Of a stretch of 64,000 nucleotides of DNA, positions 13,515-25,298 are shown in pieces. The notes under the pieces were generated by a model. It had not been told where the DNA came from. It saw only the letters and a list, made by a program, of their open reading frames with translations, and made no database searches. The position numbers were made by a program, and so were the translations under genes. Position 1 is the first letter of the stretch. Each line of letters begins with the position of its first letter. Source of the DNA: Setaria digitata (Eukaryota > Nematoda > Chromadorea > Rhabditida > Setariidae); the NCBI GenBank assembly GCA_003640385.1, contig RCAB01000270.1, forward strand, positions 1 to 64,000. Reading direction: 5' to 3'.

Positions 13515-14153
13515 TACACAAGTAGGTCGTGGAATCTGTTCACAATTAGACCGTGGAATCAGTTCACAAGTAGACCGTGGAATCTGTTCACAATTAGACC
13601 GTGGAATCAGTTCACAAGTAGACCGTGGAATCTGTTCACAATTAGACCGTGGAATCAGTTCACAAGTAGACCGTGGAATCTGTTCACAATTAGACCGTGG
13701 AATCAGTTCACAAGTAGACCGTGGAATCTGTTCACAATTAGACCGTGGAATCAGTTCACAAGTAGACCGTGGAATCTGTTCACAATTAGACCGTGGAATC
13801 AGTTCACAAGTAGACCGTGGAATCTGTTCACAATTAGACCGTGGAATCAGTTCACAAGTAGACCGTGGAATCTGTTCACAATTAGACCGTGGAATCAGTT
13901 CACAAGTAGACCGTGGAATCTGTTCACAATTAGACCGTGGAATCAGTTCACAAGTAGACCGTGGAATCTGTTCACAATTAGACCGTGGAATCAGTTCACA
14001 AGTAGACCGTGGAATCTGTTCACAATTAGACCGTGGAATCAGTTCACAAGTAGACCGTGGAATCAGTTCACAAGTAGACCGTGGAATCAGTTCACAAGTA
14101 GACCGTGGAATCTGTTCACAATTAGACCGTGGAATCTGTTCACAAGTAGACCG
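13515..14153. repeat. 24-bp minisatellite with 48-bp higher-order period
   Basis: About 26-27 tandem copies of a 24-bp unit containing TAGACCGTGGAATC. Two subtypes alternate: one carries CACAAGTAG preceded by CAGTT, the other CACAATTAG preceded by CTGTT, giving a 48-bp higher-order repeat. Near the right end (about 14040-14150) alternation breaks, with consecutive copies of one subtype and a hybrid unit. Both strands have stop-free frames across the array because 24 is a multiple of three, but there is no start codon or flanking coding context. The right edge runs into an assembly seam at N14186. Confidence 0.95.
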
Positions 14154-14244
14154 TATTTTGGATCAGAATTTCATTCAGTATTTCTNCATGGAATCTGTTC
14201 ACAAGTAGACCGTATTTTGGATCAGAATTTCATTCAGTATTTCT
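14131..14244. repeat. 55-bp duplication around a single N: assembly seam
   Basis: 14131-14185 and 14190-14244 are identical, separated by N at 14186 and the bases cat. This is the pattern left when two contig ends overlap but are placed side by side. Confidence 0.9.
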
Positions 14245-14410
14245 TTTCCTTTATGCATATTGTAATGAATAATTAAGATGAAAAAAACGAATATAATTAG
14301 TGAATAATTACTGTTTAGTTGTGGTGTCATCTTGGAAAGAAATAAGGTACAATGAAGGTGGAACATTCCTAATCATATCAATTATCAAATAATGAATATC
14401 AATGTTATGA

Positions 14411-17400
14411 TCACAAATATACTGGATCGTCGTAGGATTGTATGGTAATATTTAAAGTTCCAATAGTATGATTTCCATTAACAATATCGCGTTCCAAAGA
14501 TCGCGTATCATTATCAACATCTTCCACAATATGGACTACACCCAACATTTGATCCTGACTTGTTCGATTTTCCATTATTTCGATCAAAAACCTATGAGTC
14601 ATATCTTTCCTAAAATTGCCTTAGGAATGGTTTATTGGAATTTGTTGTACGAAATTAATGAGGAAAGAATTGGATGTTTTAGAAATTTTAAATAAGTTTA
14701 ATACACCCAACTACAAGATATTATAAACAGAAATACTGCTGAAGAACTGAACAGAATTTGGAATAATTTTGTTAATTAAATTAATCCCTCAACAAATTGC
14801 TCATGAAATCATTTTCTAAACTCAAATTAAGAAATCCGAAACATTAATAGATAGGAATGAAAAACGAACCCGTAAAAAATGAACGATTCATTCAAGAATG
14901 CATCTGTACCTTCGACAGTTCTCGTTCGTACCGTTTCTTTATCATATTTGATAATGACATAAATACGCATTACTGTAACAACAAAGAAGTTGATGAGGCA
15001 ACTGCATCTGTAATCTATTACAGATCGACTTTGCAAGAGCCCAAGCTAAAATGATAACGTTACGAAAAATTTGATGAAAAGATGAGACTATGAAGGAAGA
15101 AAAAATTTCTAAACTTTCAGACTATTCTCAAACTTCTAAAGAAGTCGAAATTGAACTTGCTTTAATAAGCAAGATCTGAATGCATCTTTAATCTAATTAA
15201 TTAAGCGTGTGAAACAATCGACACACTTTCCTAATTTTGTAAATTGACTAATTTTATTCTGCAAATAAAAAATAATTAAGCAAACCTTCGTCTCTACTGT
15301 TCATTTTCGCATCAACGATGGTAATTCGAGCAACGGATCTGACCCTTCTACAGAAGCACAATTCTCGACCCGGTGCATCCTTCTTCAGTACTCGAGGGGC
15401 GATATTTCGCTCCGAATAGATTCGAAGTAGAAATTTAGCGAACTCACGTGGTGCAAATGTTGTAGGAAACAGAATGTAACGACCAGGGCGTAACTTCTGA
15501 CAGTGTAAGTAGACTGAACGAGCATAGTTGTAGTCGGATGTTATTTCCGGATTGATTGCCTCAAAAGACATTTACACTCGCTGCTGAATCTGGACTTAAT
15601 TACCAACTACTGACACGAAACAATTATTGTCCCAAATGTGTCAATCGTTTTTTCTTTCCAATTTTAAATTACTGAAAAGTCGAAGTGTCTCATAACAGAA
15701 ATAAGCTTAAATGATTCAGAAGTTGTTTGCATAAAATATGAAGTAATAATTACAATAACTCTTTAACTTATCACATCAATTAGTATTCCTTTTCAGCTAA
15801 CTAACAAAATATTTGCTTGAATATCACACTGACGAGTAAAATACTCATTTCGTGTTCTGTCAGTTGATTTTTTAATTACATCGCAACGAGAGAACTGTTC
15901 GCAAGGCATGAAACAAACTTGGTGTATTCTGTAGGATCGATTATCCTCAACTTTCATCAGATGCATTCCAATAGTGACAAGTGGTTCATGATTTTTCTCA
16001 CCTTCATTCTTCAGTTTTTGAGTCAGCGCGAATCTCACTTCGGAATCATCAACGTCAACGTCGAATTGGTACTGAAGTTTCTGTCTATTCGCTGATGAGT
16101 TGAACTTTTTGAAATGAATGTGATATTAGTCTATTCTAGGTAGCAAACTCATCATATTTTGTTTCTACAAATGATCTAAGCATTTGAATCTCTATGAAAA
16201 ATTAAAACTTTTCTTTAATAAGGTTGCACTGCATTCTCTATAAATAAATACGCCCAAAAGTTCCATTTACTTTATCGACAGTTTGAGTAATTGTTATTTG
16301 ATGTATATAATTAAACCTAATGAAATAAAGCATATTTTAATTACTTATATTTATAAATAATTATATATTGTATTGTGACAAAACAGAATGCCAAATTATA
16401 GCTATATTTGTCCTCCAGTTCAAATCTTTACAGCCAAAAATACCGTTAGGTTTTGAAAAATTTAGAACCTGTGGATTGCAACAAAATGTAGCCATAAAAT
16501 TGAGGCAACCACCAGCTCGATCATTTAGGGCACCCTGCTTTGCCCCATTTGACTTCCATTCGCCGAAAAATTTCCATTCATAAAATTTAGAACCAGAATT
16601 GAATAGTGTTGTATTGAAGAGTTGACATACACTGAGATCCGTAAAATAACGGATAAATTCATTCCACGGCATCCTACAAATCTCACAGTGCTTAATTTCA
16701 CTTATTTACAATCCTAGCTGGACTGAAAGAGTTTCGAAAAAAGATTTCCAAGTGAACAAAAGCAATGCCTTGACTGTTAATTATATCTATGGAACAATTA
16801 AAAAGAAAGAACTGAAAGAAGTACCAAAACTCGCCGTCTTCTTCAACGGTAATACCAAGTTCCTTCTTATGAGCTTCTGTTACCTGGAAGGATAAGTATT
16901 AATTGGAAAAATTCATTTTCCATTCAAAATTATCAAGCCTCAAGAAAAAAACTTGGTTAGATAATCCTTGTAATAATCACTTGAAAAGTCTAAGTGAGAT
17001 TTATTAAAGAAAGAGATTTACTCACGAAATTTGAACGTTTCAAGAAAAAAACATGCCATTAAAAACCAACAGCATTCATTCATGTGTGTCTCTTTAGGAG
17101 TAACTAAGACAATGACTCGAATTTACAAATTTTTCCAATTAAGCAGAAATCAATGGGATGAAATTTAACCTGTTCCCATTCTCGAGATCCATCACACCAC
17201 GGTCCATTCCATTCTTTCTCACCCCACGGATTCTGTAAACGTATCATCATCTGACGTTGAACCGTGGCCAAAAATAAAAATGAACGACTTTTGACATCTA
17301 ATTCAATGAAACGTATTGCAGTAACAGCGTATGCGTGACCCTTCACAAGGCCGCACTCCAAGGTTTCTTCAATCTCATCCTTATTTTTGGCCTTCAAATA

Positions 17401-20023
17401 AATCACTAATGAATTTTAGAGATTTCAGTAAATTTTCAAATTTTCATATTAGAAAGTTAAAGCTTTCTTTTCAAGCCATTAACTAATACTGCCAACTTAT
17501 AGATTCCCGCTACCTCTTCCCTTCTCTCTAATCCTTGCAAAGATTTAATATAATCAAATTGTTTTAATTAGTTCATGGAACTTTTTTCTCTTAAATTTTC
17601 TCCACTTTTTCCTGTATCTTCCAACTATTATTTAGAATGTGTAACATGTCTTGTCTTATCACAGTTCCTCAAATTTCCTCACTTTTCTCGTTGATATTTG
17701 TATGTAAACAAGTTCCAAAAACTTTTCAGTGATTTAAAAAAAATCTTTTCTTTTCGAATCTTCAAAAATCCACCACTCATCATCATCTTGGTGCAGATTA
17801 TTTTTGTTTACTTTTGCCCTCAAATTTCGCTTCCAATTTAGTCTTACCGTGCGTCAAAAATTAAGCTATACTTAGATTGAACTGAACAACTCCTAGCTTA
17901 GTTTCGTTTCTGTCTAGCTGAAATTAACATATTATATGATGAACTGAGGAATCCGAAAAGAACTACAATTTTTTTCAAAAATCAATAGCTGTATCAGCTA
18001 GTACAGTTATCATCATACATTGAGCGTACAGCGATTGCAGCGATGATCAGTGCCTGTTGATCAAAGGCTTGCTTGATTGTCCGGAACAGCTTTCCTGAAG
18101 AGTCAGCCGGATCGTCCGCCAACTGCTTTTGTACTTTAATTGTTTCCGCGACACCGCCCGATATGTCTTGAAGCGCATCGGCTAATTGGCCACCAATCAA
18201 ATTTTCATAACAGCCATATAATCGGGAAAAAAAAGAAAAAATTTTTTTCATTTTTAATTCAGTGCAGTATCTTTTTAGATAGGTAGCAGAACAGATATTA
18301 TCAGTTATCAGCAACTGATTTTGGAACGTTTTAGCTTTCGTGCGTCTTCAACAATCTGTCATCATTCTACCACGATGGAATTAATTAAGCACTAAGCACT
18401 TTCTAAAATATGTGACAAAGAAAAACGACCAACAACGAGAAGAGCCTTAAAGGATTATCATTCATTATTATTGTCCAGAAGCTAAGAATAAATCTAGTCT
18501 CAAATTTCAATTTTTAGGAATTGTAGTGCGTTCACAGATAAGTACAATTTCGTTCATGGCCAAGAGTTATCTTAGTCTAGTTTGATGTTTCAAGTTCGGA
18601 CTAGTCTAAGGATTTGAAAAATGATCGATGATCATGCTGAAATTTGTTAGTAAAGGAAGAAAGAAGAGGAAAACAAACTTAGCAAAAGCCTTTTCGAGTA
18701 AAGCACTCCAAAATTCATTCGGTGATTTGGACCGTGCGAAGAGTAACTTCCCCTCTCGAGTTGGCAGCAAATCGTCAATCACTACTTCTGTCCATCTGTC
18801 GAAACGCCAGAAGCAAAAGCGGAATATACCACAGTAATGATTGCTCCTTGTCCATTCCTGCTCATCCGGATCAGGTATTACCTGAATTCATTCCTTCACT
18901 TCCTGATAAATGTTAAGGGTGAAAAAGATGCAAGATATAAAATAACCTTCCTGAGCAGTGCCTGATTGTGAGTCAGTGCGGAACAGGCCGATACGAACCA
19001 GCAGTTACCGAGTACGCCTTGCGTAACGTCGTTTGCTGTTGCGCCCTCAACAAACAGCTGAGGATTGTCAACAATTTCCTGCAATTCTGGTACTTTATTG
19101 TTTGAGGAAGTGTGGGCGAAAGAGCAATAAAAGCGGGATTGGAGAATTCATAGCGAAAATCTTTCTATCATACTCATCCCTCAGCCAATTTTTCATCTTT
19201 ATGGTTGTGATGATAGACGTTTTCTGAAATTGAGGTTAAATCCAAATTCGAAAATTCAATTAATATTAAAATTTGAAACACACATCGATTGATGATAAGA
19301 AGAAGTGGTAGTGCAACTGATTAATGTTAACAGCAATGATAAATTTCATTGTAAATAAAGTATAGTTAAAGTAAGGAAGTGAATCTCATTACTCATTGTT
19401 TTTCTATGTCAAACGGGTAAGCATTCAACGTGATACCTCTAGCTCTAGCCTTACTGGCCTGGACTTAATGATATGAGGTCTAGAATAGTGGAAAACATCG
19501 GGAAATTAGCATCAGAATAAACTGGAGCAACAGACTCAAGAAAGTGCTTTACAGTATAAAGCAAAAGATATTGAAAGCCTATCAAGACAAAGAACGGGAA
19601 GTTTTTTGACCTGTTAAAATGATTGCAAAATTACTGTTTTTCTGTAGGTAGAATAAATTTATTTACCTAAAGCAAACGGTAGCCCAAGGTGCATAATTAA
19701 TAAGATAATTAGAAAAATTCAATTTGACTTTTTCCACAATTTGCTACTTCATGTTCCCATGTCTCATTTTTAATTTTGAGATTAATTTCTCTAAATAGCC
19801 AAACTAGACTCATTTCAAATATTAGATGATAATTTGGGCTTCAGAGGGAAGATTAACTTACACCAGGTCGCTTCCAGACGATCTCCATTTCCGGATTAGC
19901 CGGTCCCAAGAACAGGGAATCATTGGTGGGAGCAAACTGAACATCCACAAAAAGTTGCTTCTTCCGGATACATTCCGCCTTTAGACGCCGATAATTCTGA
20001 GCCCGAAAGTAACGTCTTCCCAT
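14411..20023 (-). CDS. tra-3: calpain-5 / TRA-3 type calcium-dependent cysteine protease, 11 exons
   Basis: Exons (minus): 20023-19862, 19078-18947, 18881-18679, 18222-18030, 17391-17170, 16883-16825, 16673-16469, 16071-15919, 15559-15286, 14972-14870, 14609-14411. Total 634 aa, close to CAPN5/TRA-3 length (about 640-650). Catalytic core: Cys80 in QGVLGNCWF, His249 in GLVKGHAY, Asn284 in RLQNPWG, so the triad is intact. A beta-sandwich domain III follows (AGGCLNF, then [15 protein letters not shown]), and the C-terminus is C2-like ([12 protein letters not shown]) with no penta-EF-hand, which defines the CAPN5/6/TRA-3 class. In C. elegans TRA-3 cleaves TRA-2A in sex determination; the role here is inferred only. 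A spliced-leader-like acceptor lies at 20066-20065. Exon 4 joins perfectly by protein homology, but its 3' splice site reads CG rather than AG (18224-18223). Confidence 0.93.
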
Positions 20024-20799
20024 GATGAAAACAACTGGATGGTGGTAACAGCTGGTCGAAAGTGCTGACAAGTGAAGAAGAGGACGAGAACGACAGGTGA
20101 CAACAGTTGGTGACAATCACTTACGGCTCGCCACTTCGAGTTTAATTTACAAAGTAATGTGTAATTTGCGAGGGAACAGAAGGTGCACACAAACGGACAG
20201 ACAGGCAGACAGACGCACACACGCATCATTTGCAGGTAAGTTTGCCTTTTTGCTATGCACAGAAAAGGTTGGAATTTTTGTCGAGAAATCTGTGAAAACA
20301 AATACTTTTGGCTTTTTTCATTTCCTTTCTTTCTTTTTATCACAACTACTCACAGTACTTTGAATTTTTCCGCATTCTTTTCCTTTTTTTTTCCTTTACA
20401 AATTGTTGCCCAAGTGCGATTGATAGTAATTGTGTGTATGTGTTTGTATGTGTATTTGGCATACGGTCAGAATCGGACTGACATTTCTGTGCTGCAGGTG
20501 AAAAGGAAAAATAACTCAGGTACTAGTTAGACTTAAAGGTCAGGTTCACTGGGGAACTCGAGAATTTGGGGACAAACACGTTAACTGGTTTATAGAGACC
20601 GATAACAAAGTCAACTGGATTGCAAGGTCAACGGAGGGCAATTAAAAAGCATATATATCATTTAAAGAAATTTTCTTCGAGAAATAATACAAAATGCGAA
20701 TCTTGTCTTCAAGCAATTGAAATAAGAATTTCATTTCACTTGGTTGAATGATAAATTTATCAGTAACTGATTGAAGATTTTTTTTAGCCCTTTCAAAAA
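20024..20799. other. upstream region of the calpain gene
   Basis: Contains the presumed trans-splice acceptor and, at about 20190-20222, a CAGACAGACAGG/ACACAC-type simple repeat. No coding exon supported. Confidence 0.5.
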
Positions 20800-22328
20800 T
20801 CAGTCCATCTGTAACTTCCAAGCATTTCTGAATAAATAATAATCAAACAGGTTATATGACTCTGTGCATAAAAATTCTGAAAAATGAACAAGTACCGTAG
20901 TATCAGAACAATTAAAATGTTCCTTGCGCAAAGATGGTGGAATACGAGAACAGGTATTGCTTTTACCTGCAATCTTTCTTTCTGCAACATCTGTGAAATG
21001 TCTTTCATAAAAATTATTCACATGTGAAGGAAATACGGAATTATTTAGGGAATTTAAATGTAAGTCAATTTTAAATTACCGTTACCGTTGTCTTCTATAT
21101 GGTAACAAATCGATCAAACTTAACCCTGATTGATTTCCTTGCTCTTATCTGCTCTATAAAGGTTACATCAATAATCTATTAAGTGAATAAATGTTCAAAT
21201 TAGAAAAACAAATATACATTTCAAATTTTGAATTTTTTTTTAAATTAAAAATATGTAGTTTTTCAATAAAATTGCGAAATACATTTTCAAATGTTTAAAT
21301 TATCTAGACTAAAAAAAAACAGAAATTTTTGGTTAATGAGGCAGCAGCATTAGAAAGAAGGGACTGATAGAAGCCATTTTTATTTCCAGAAAGAGTAACT
21401 GGATACCTATTCTACCGCGTATTACTGGTTTAATTCATATTAATACTAATAAAGTGTAGTATCGAGGTTATAATTCTTTTTTTTTTTTTTTATTTTATTT
21501 TTTTTTTTTTGGGGAGGAGGGGCTTTTAAGACAAAATAATTGAGATAGGAAGAAAATAGCAAGAAATATTTTGATACACTTTTTTTTCACCTTTTTGAGT
21601 AGTCAATTTATAGTGCACGAACATTTTAGCTAAATTTAAAATTAGATTATTAAAGATTGGAATCATATATTGCCGTAAAGCATTCGTTATTTCCTTTCTT
21701 TCTTTTTCTGTTTCAAATGAATTCCATTTTGCTATTATTAGATAAATTTCAATTCTCTTTCCTACTGCACATCAAAATCATACCTATTTCTTTCTTTCTA
21801 ATGAATAATTATTAAAGTGATGGAGAAAGAACACTGCTAGCAAGGCGTAAAATTTCTTCTCCATCATAACGAAAGTTTGTCTTTTAAGACACATTTTAAA
21901 AGAACATGTTAACCGTTATTTTGAATTAGTAGGAGTGGAATTGTTTTCTTTGTTTTTGATGTCACCTGCATGGAGGTAATTTCATATCAAATACCACTTG
22001 CCAGTTATTCTGTCGTTTCTCTCCTTTTCCGTTGATTTATGCCATTTTCAACTTACCAAAATGTTTTTATTTTTTACACAGAAATTTTTGCACGTGAATA
22101 ATGAACTATAACTGAGAGATGAATAATTTGATAATTTCTAAATGAAATGAAATTCACTAATATACAGTATATACAAGAGCTTTAAGATGCTATAGTACTC
22201 ACCTAGTGCTTCAATAAAACAATTAACACAACTCATTTTCATACAGATGGAATTACTTATTGAAGAGATATTTCTGTTTAAAGCTGAAATATGAGCATTC
22301 CAACTTTTGTCACGTAAACTTTTCTCTA
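20800..22328 (-). CDS. small cysteine-containing protein of unknown family (two 3' exons)
   Basis: Two exons join cleanly on the minus strand: 22328-22203 (acceptor ATCCTTCAG, donor G|GTGAGT) and 20990-20800 (acceptor TTTCACAG, stop TGA). Phase 1 matches and yields about 104 residues, including ICMKMSCVNCFIEALDVAER and SEFLCTESYNLFDYYLF. Six cysteines, no membrane helix seen. An alternative acceptor inside the first exon (ATATTTCAG near 22294) keeps the same frame. The 5' end is missing: an open exon-like stretch near 22498-22431 with donor GAA|GTAAGG does not match in phase. Cys spacing suggests a secreted nematode-specific protein, but this is only an impression. It sits on the same strand between the calpain and the DUSP gene. 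Confidence 0.5.
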
Positions 22329-23827
22329 CTGAAGGATAATTTTAAAAGAAGAAAATAGAAGAAACAGAAACAACTAAATAATAATCTAAACATACTGCAT
22401 ATTATTTAAATCCTTACTTCAATTGACATTCTGTTAACAGCAAAAACCTGATTCATTGTTGTATCACTATTCATTTGTCTGACCAAGTTCACTTCTCCAA
22501 CTACTGATTTTTTGTTTGGAAATATTTAGTTGCTGAAGTTTCAGGAATAAAATACAGGCAATTGAGCGGTCATTATCATCATCATTGAATGAATTCCCCT
22601 GTTCATTCAAATTTCGTAAAAAAAAAAATCAAATGTCTGATGAAGGAAAGGACTGAATGTCTTAAAATGAGAACAGCAATCAATTTTTTTAAATCAAATA
22701 ATGTTCAATAAGGACCGTACAGAGAAGGATGTTTGAAGAAGAAAGTAACCAATTTATCTTATTTTTGCAAAAAAAAAATGTGCTGCATCAGAGATATTGA
22801 TGGAGTTCGTCCTATCGTTCTTTTTTCCATCCATTATAGATATTTCAGCTATCTGTGAATGAATTCATTTTAATTACAAACAGCCCGTGTTCCATCATCT
22901 GCTACTGTTTATCGTTGCATGAACCAAATCAAATAAGAAGCTAAAAATTTGTTGAACATAACGTTTAATACCCCTCCTAAAATACTACTTTCACGGAATT
23001 AAAAAGAGGCTGCAACGATTATGACTGATGGGACAGATTTGTAGGAAACAGTGGAGAGCAAAATTTTCGAAAACTTACTATAGTATATTACCGAGATAGA
23101 ACTATCATTATCACTACTACAAACTATCACTGATTTAACGTCTAATATTTTCAGCCTTGCTCAGAAAATCGATCCGCAGCACATAACAGCACATTCTCGG
23201 TAACGAAAATGATGGAATGCGTTGAATTAACGAAAATTTATTCATGTTATTGCGCTTAGTAAAATCCAGAACTTACAAATAAAAACAGTGACCATCAAAA
23301 AAAGTAATTTGAACATATTACATGCAAGCCATATTCCATAATTTCATTTAACTTTAATCAAGAATATTCACTACTCTACAAATAGCACCTTCTCCATAGT
23401 CCTAGGTTTAATCAAATTTAATTACTAGATTAGGATTACCGAAATTAATTACAGCACAGCATCCCACTAAAACAGTGCAAAAATAAGTAGCATCAGGAAT
23501 TTTCATCCTTTTGCAAGCAATGTTTTTTGTCAATAAAGAGATAATGCTCGCTTTTTGGAAGCATTTGCAGTAATATTAGGTTAGTAGCTTTAGTTGATTT
23601 GCTGCAACGCTACTTATCTTTCTACTTATTGTTCAACTATATCATGATTCCATATGAGGAGTCACAGCTCTGATCACTAATTCGGAATATTTTTAAAATA
23701 TTATTCGCACATCTCGATGAACTAGTCTGAAAAGAAAACAAAAGAATTCAGAGAGTGATTCTTAGCATAGGAACTATGATAAGCAGTAATATATAATTCC
23801 AATCACCGTGTAAAATATCCATGGCCT
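22329..23827. other. upstream/intronic region of the small Cys protein; 5' exons unresolved
   Basis: AT-rich, no exon found that matches the phase of the downstream exon. Nothing else recognised. Confidence 0.4.
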
Positions 23828-25298
23828 TCAACAGAATTCCCTTGGAGCATTCGATTCATTTTGGTCTACAGCAGTACGCTTCTGTTTTCTGATATACACA
23901 TCAGGAATAGGTCTTGCCATACCTCTCAATAATTCTACCGTACTTTTACCTCGTTCTTTACATTCGTAATCGATCATCTGTTGCCAAAATGACACATTTG
24001 GCGATATAAATGGTCTCTTATCCAATACATCGTAGTATGCTTCCCTCAGACTTAATCCTTCGTTCAGTACCAAAGACATCAGACAGAGAGACGAAGAACG
24101 ACTGATCCCAGCTGCACAGTAAATTAATGTTTTTCCACCCTACAGAAAAAAAATATTGTTTGGGATGCAATTCAAATTTTTACAGCATATTTCATCTATT
24201 ACTAACAACAGTTTTAGTGCCCTTTCTTCTCCTTCCAGAATCTTTTCTTGATTTCTTGTTATCCTCACAATTATATCTAGTGCAGAACAACACAGCCTAC
24301 TCAGCTATGTGATAATATTTCTTCGCTCTCTGAAACCCTCGTAAAATACCTATCGTACCTGGGAATTAATTAAATGTCACCACCTTTCTTTAGCTGGCAA
24401 AGTTTATGATGCAAAAATTCTTACTACCGTGAAATGCTTTTAAAATGGCACATATTTTTCATTTAATAACCTGTTTCTGCGCATTCTTAATAAACTGTGC
24501 GACATTTAAAAAATGAGCGGAAAGGTTTGTGATTAATGAATCATCCACCGAAATTTCCATAAATTCGATTCCTTCATAGTGTGGATTATTCGGAAGATTG
24601 GTAGCATCAATTATATGAGTTATACCAAGATCTCGCAGCTTCTGCAATGAATCAATGGAAATTCAACTCCTGAATTAATTATTTTCATAGTGCTATTTTC
24701 ACTAACATTTCTGCTTTCTACGCTTGCTTTAAAAACGTCAACGGCATTTTTTTCTTCTGGAAATGGTTTTTTCATCTTTTTCTTTCTTTTAATAGCTTTA
24801 AAAAAGCTGCTCACTTACTTCCCTTTCCTCACTGGCAGTCTTTTATTCACTTCAATTCTTTTTTTCAACAATTTGGTGCTTTTGATAATTTGCTCTTTAC
24901 TTGACGCAGTCATTACTTCTGTCTGGATAATTACTCAAACTAATCAGTTATCTTCTTTTCTTCTTTTCAGTATAATCATATGACAATTTCCAACCTCTTT
25001 TTCCCTATCCATTGTAAACTTGTTTGTGTCGAAATGAAAATTTTAAAATTTTCGAGATCGAGAACAAACTCGATCATACACCTCACAACTAAGATAAAAA
25101 ATGTTAAAAACAACTACGGCGTAATGTAATCAATTACTTTAATTCATAAAAAATTACTACGACTCTCTGTTTACTCACTTCAGTACTGATTTCAAGATCT
25201 CGAGAGAAATGGCTAACCTTCTCCGTAATACATCCAAAACCACTAAGGTAGAGATAAGGTCGAATTTCAGAAATGTCGCACAGTTTCGGGACAACCAT
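23828..25298 (-). CDS. atypical dual-specificity phosphatase (DUSP14/18/21/28-like), 3 exons
   Basis: Exons (minus): 25298-25218, 24641-24471, 24139-23828; all phase 0, 187 aa, the size of DUSP14/18/21 (about 190). Order: N-terminal beta strand (ISEIRPYLYLSG), LGITHIIDATNLP, general-acid loop (VDDS, Asp60/61), P-loop at 91-98 YCAAGISR with catalytic Cys92 and Arg98, RPFISPNVSFWQQMIDYE, and the C-terminal GKSTVELLRG...PDVY stretch typical of the DUSP14/18/21 group. The P-loop His normally preceding Cys is Tyr91. Human DUSP28 is known to carry Tyr at this place and to be a weak phosphatase, so activity may be low. No substrate-docking or membrane segment is visible; probably cytosolic. Divergent from PPIL3 across a 2-kb interval. 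Confidence 0.88.

Noticed and set aside
13515..14153. Stop-free frames through the 24-bp repeat on both strands as a repeat protein, or a CRISPR array
   Set aside because: Openness follows from a period divisible by three; no start codon or splice context. The repeat has no unique spacers, so it is not CRISPR.
15830..15918. Extension of calpain exon 8 to 15790
   Set aside because: Donor CAA|GTTTGT at 15918 gives exact spacing to CAPN5; the extension would insert an unmatched segment.
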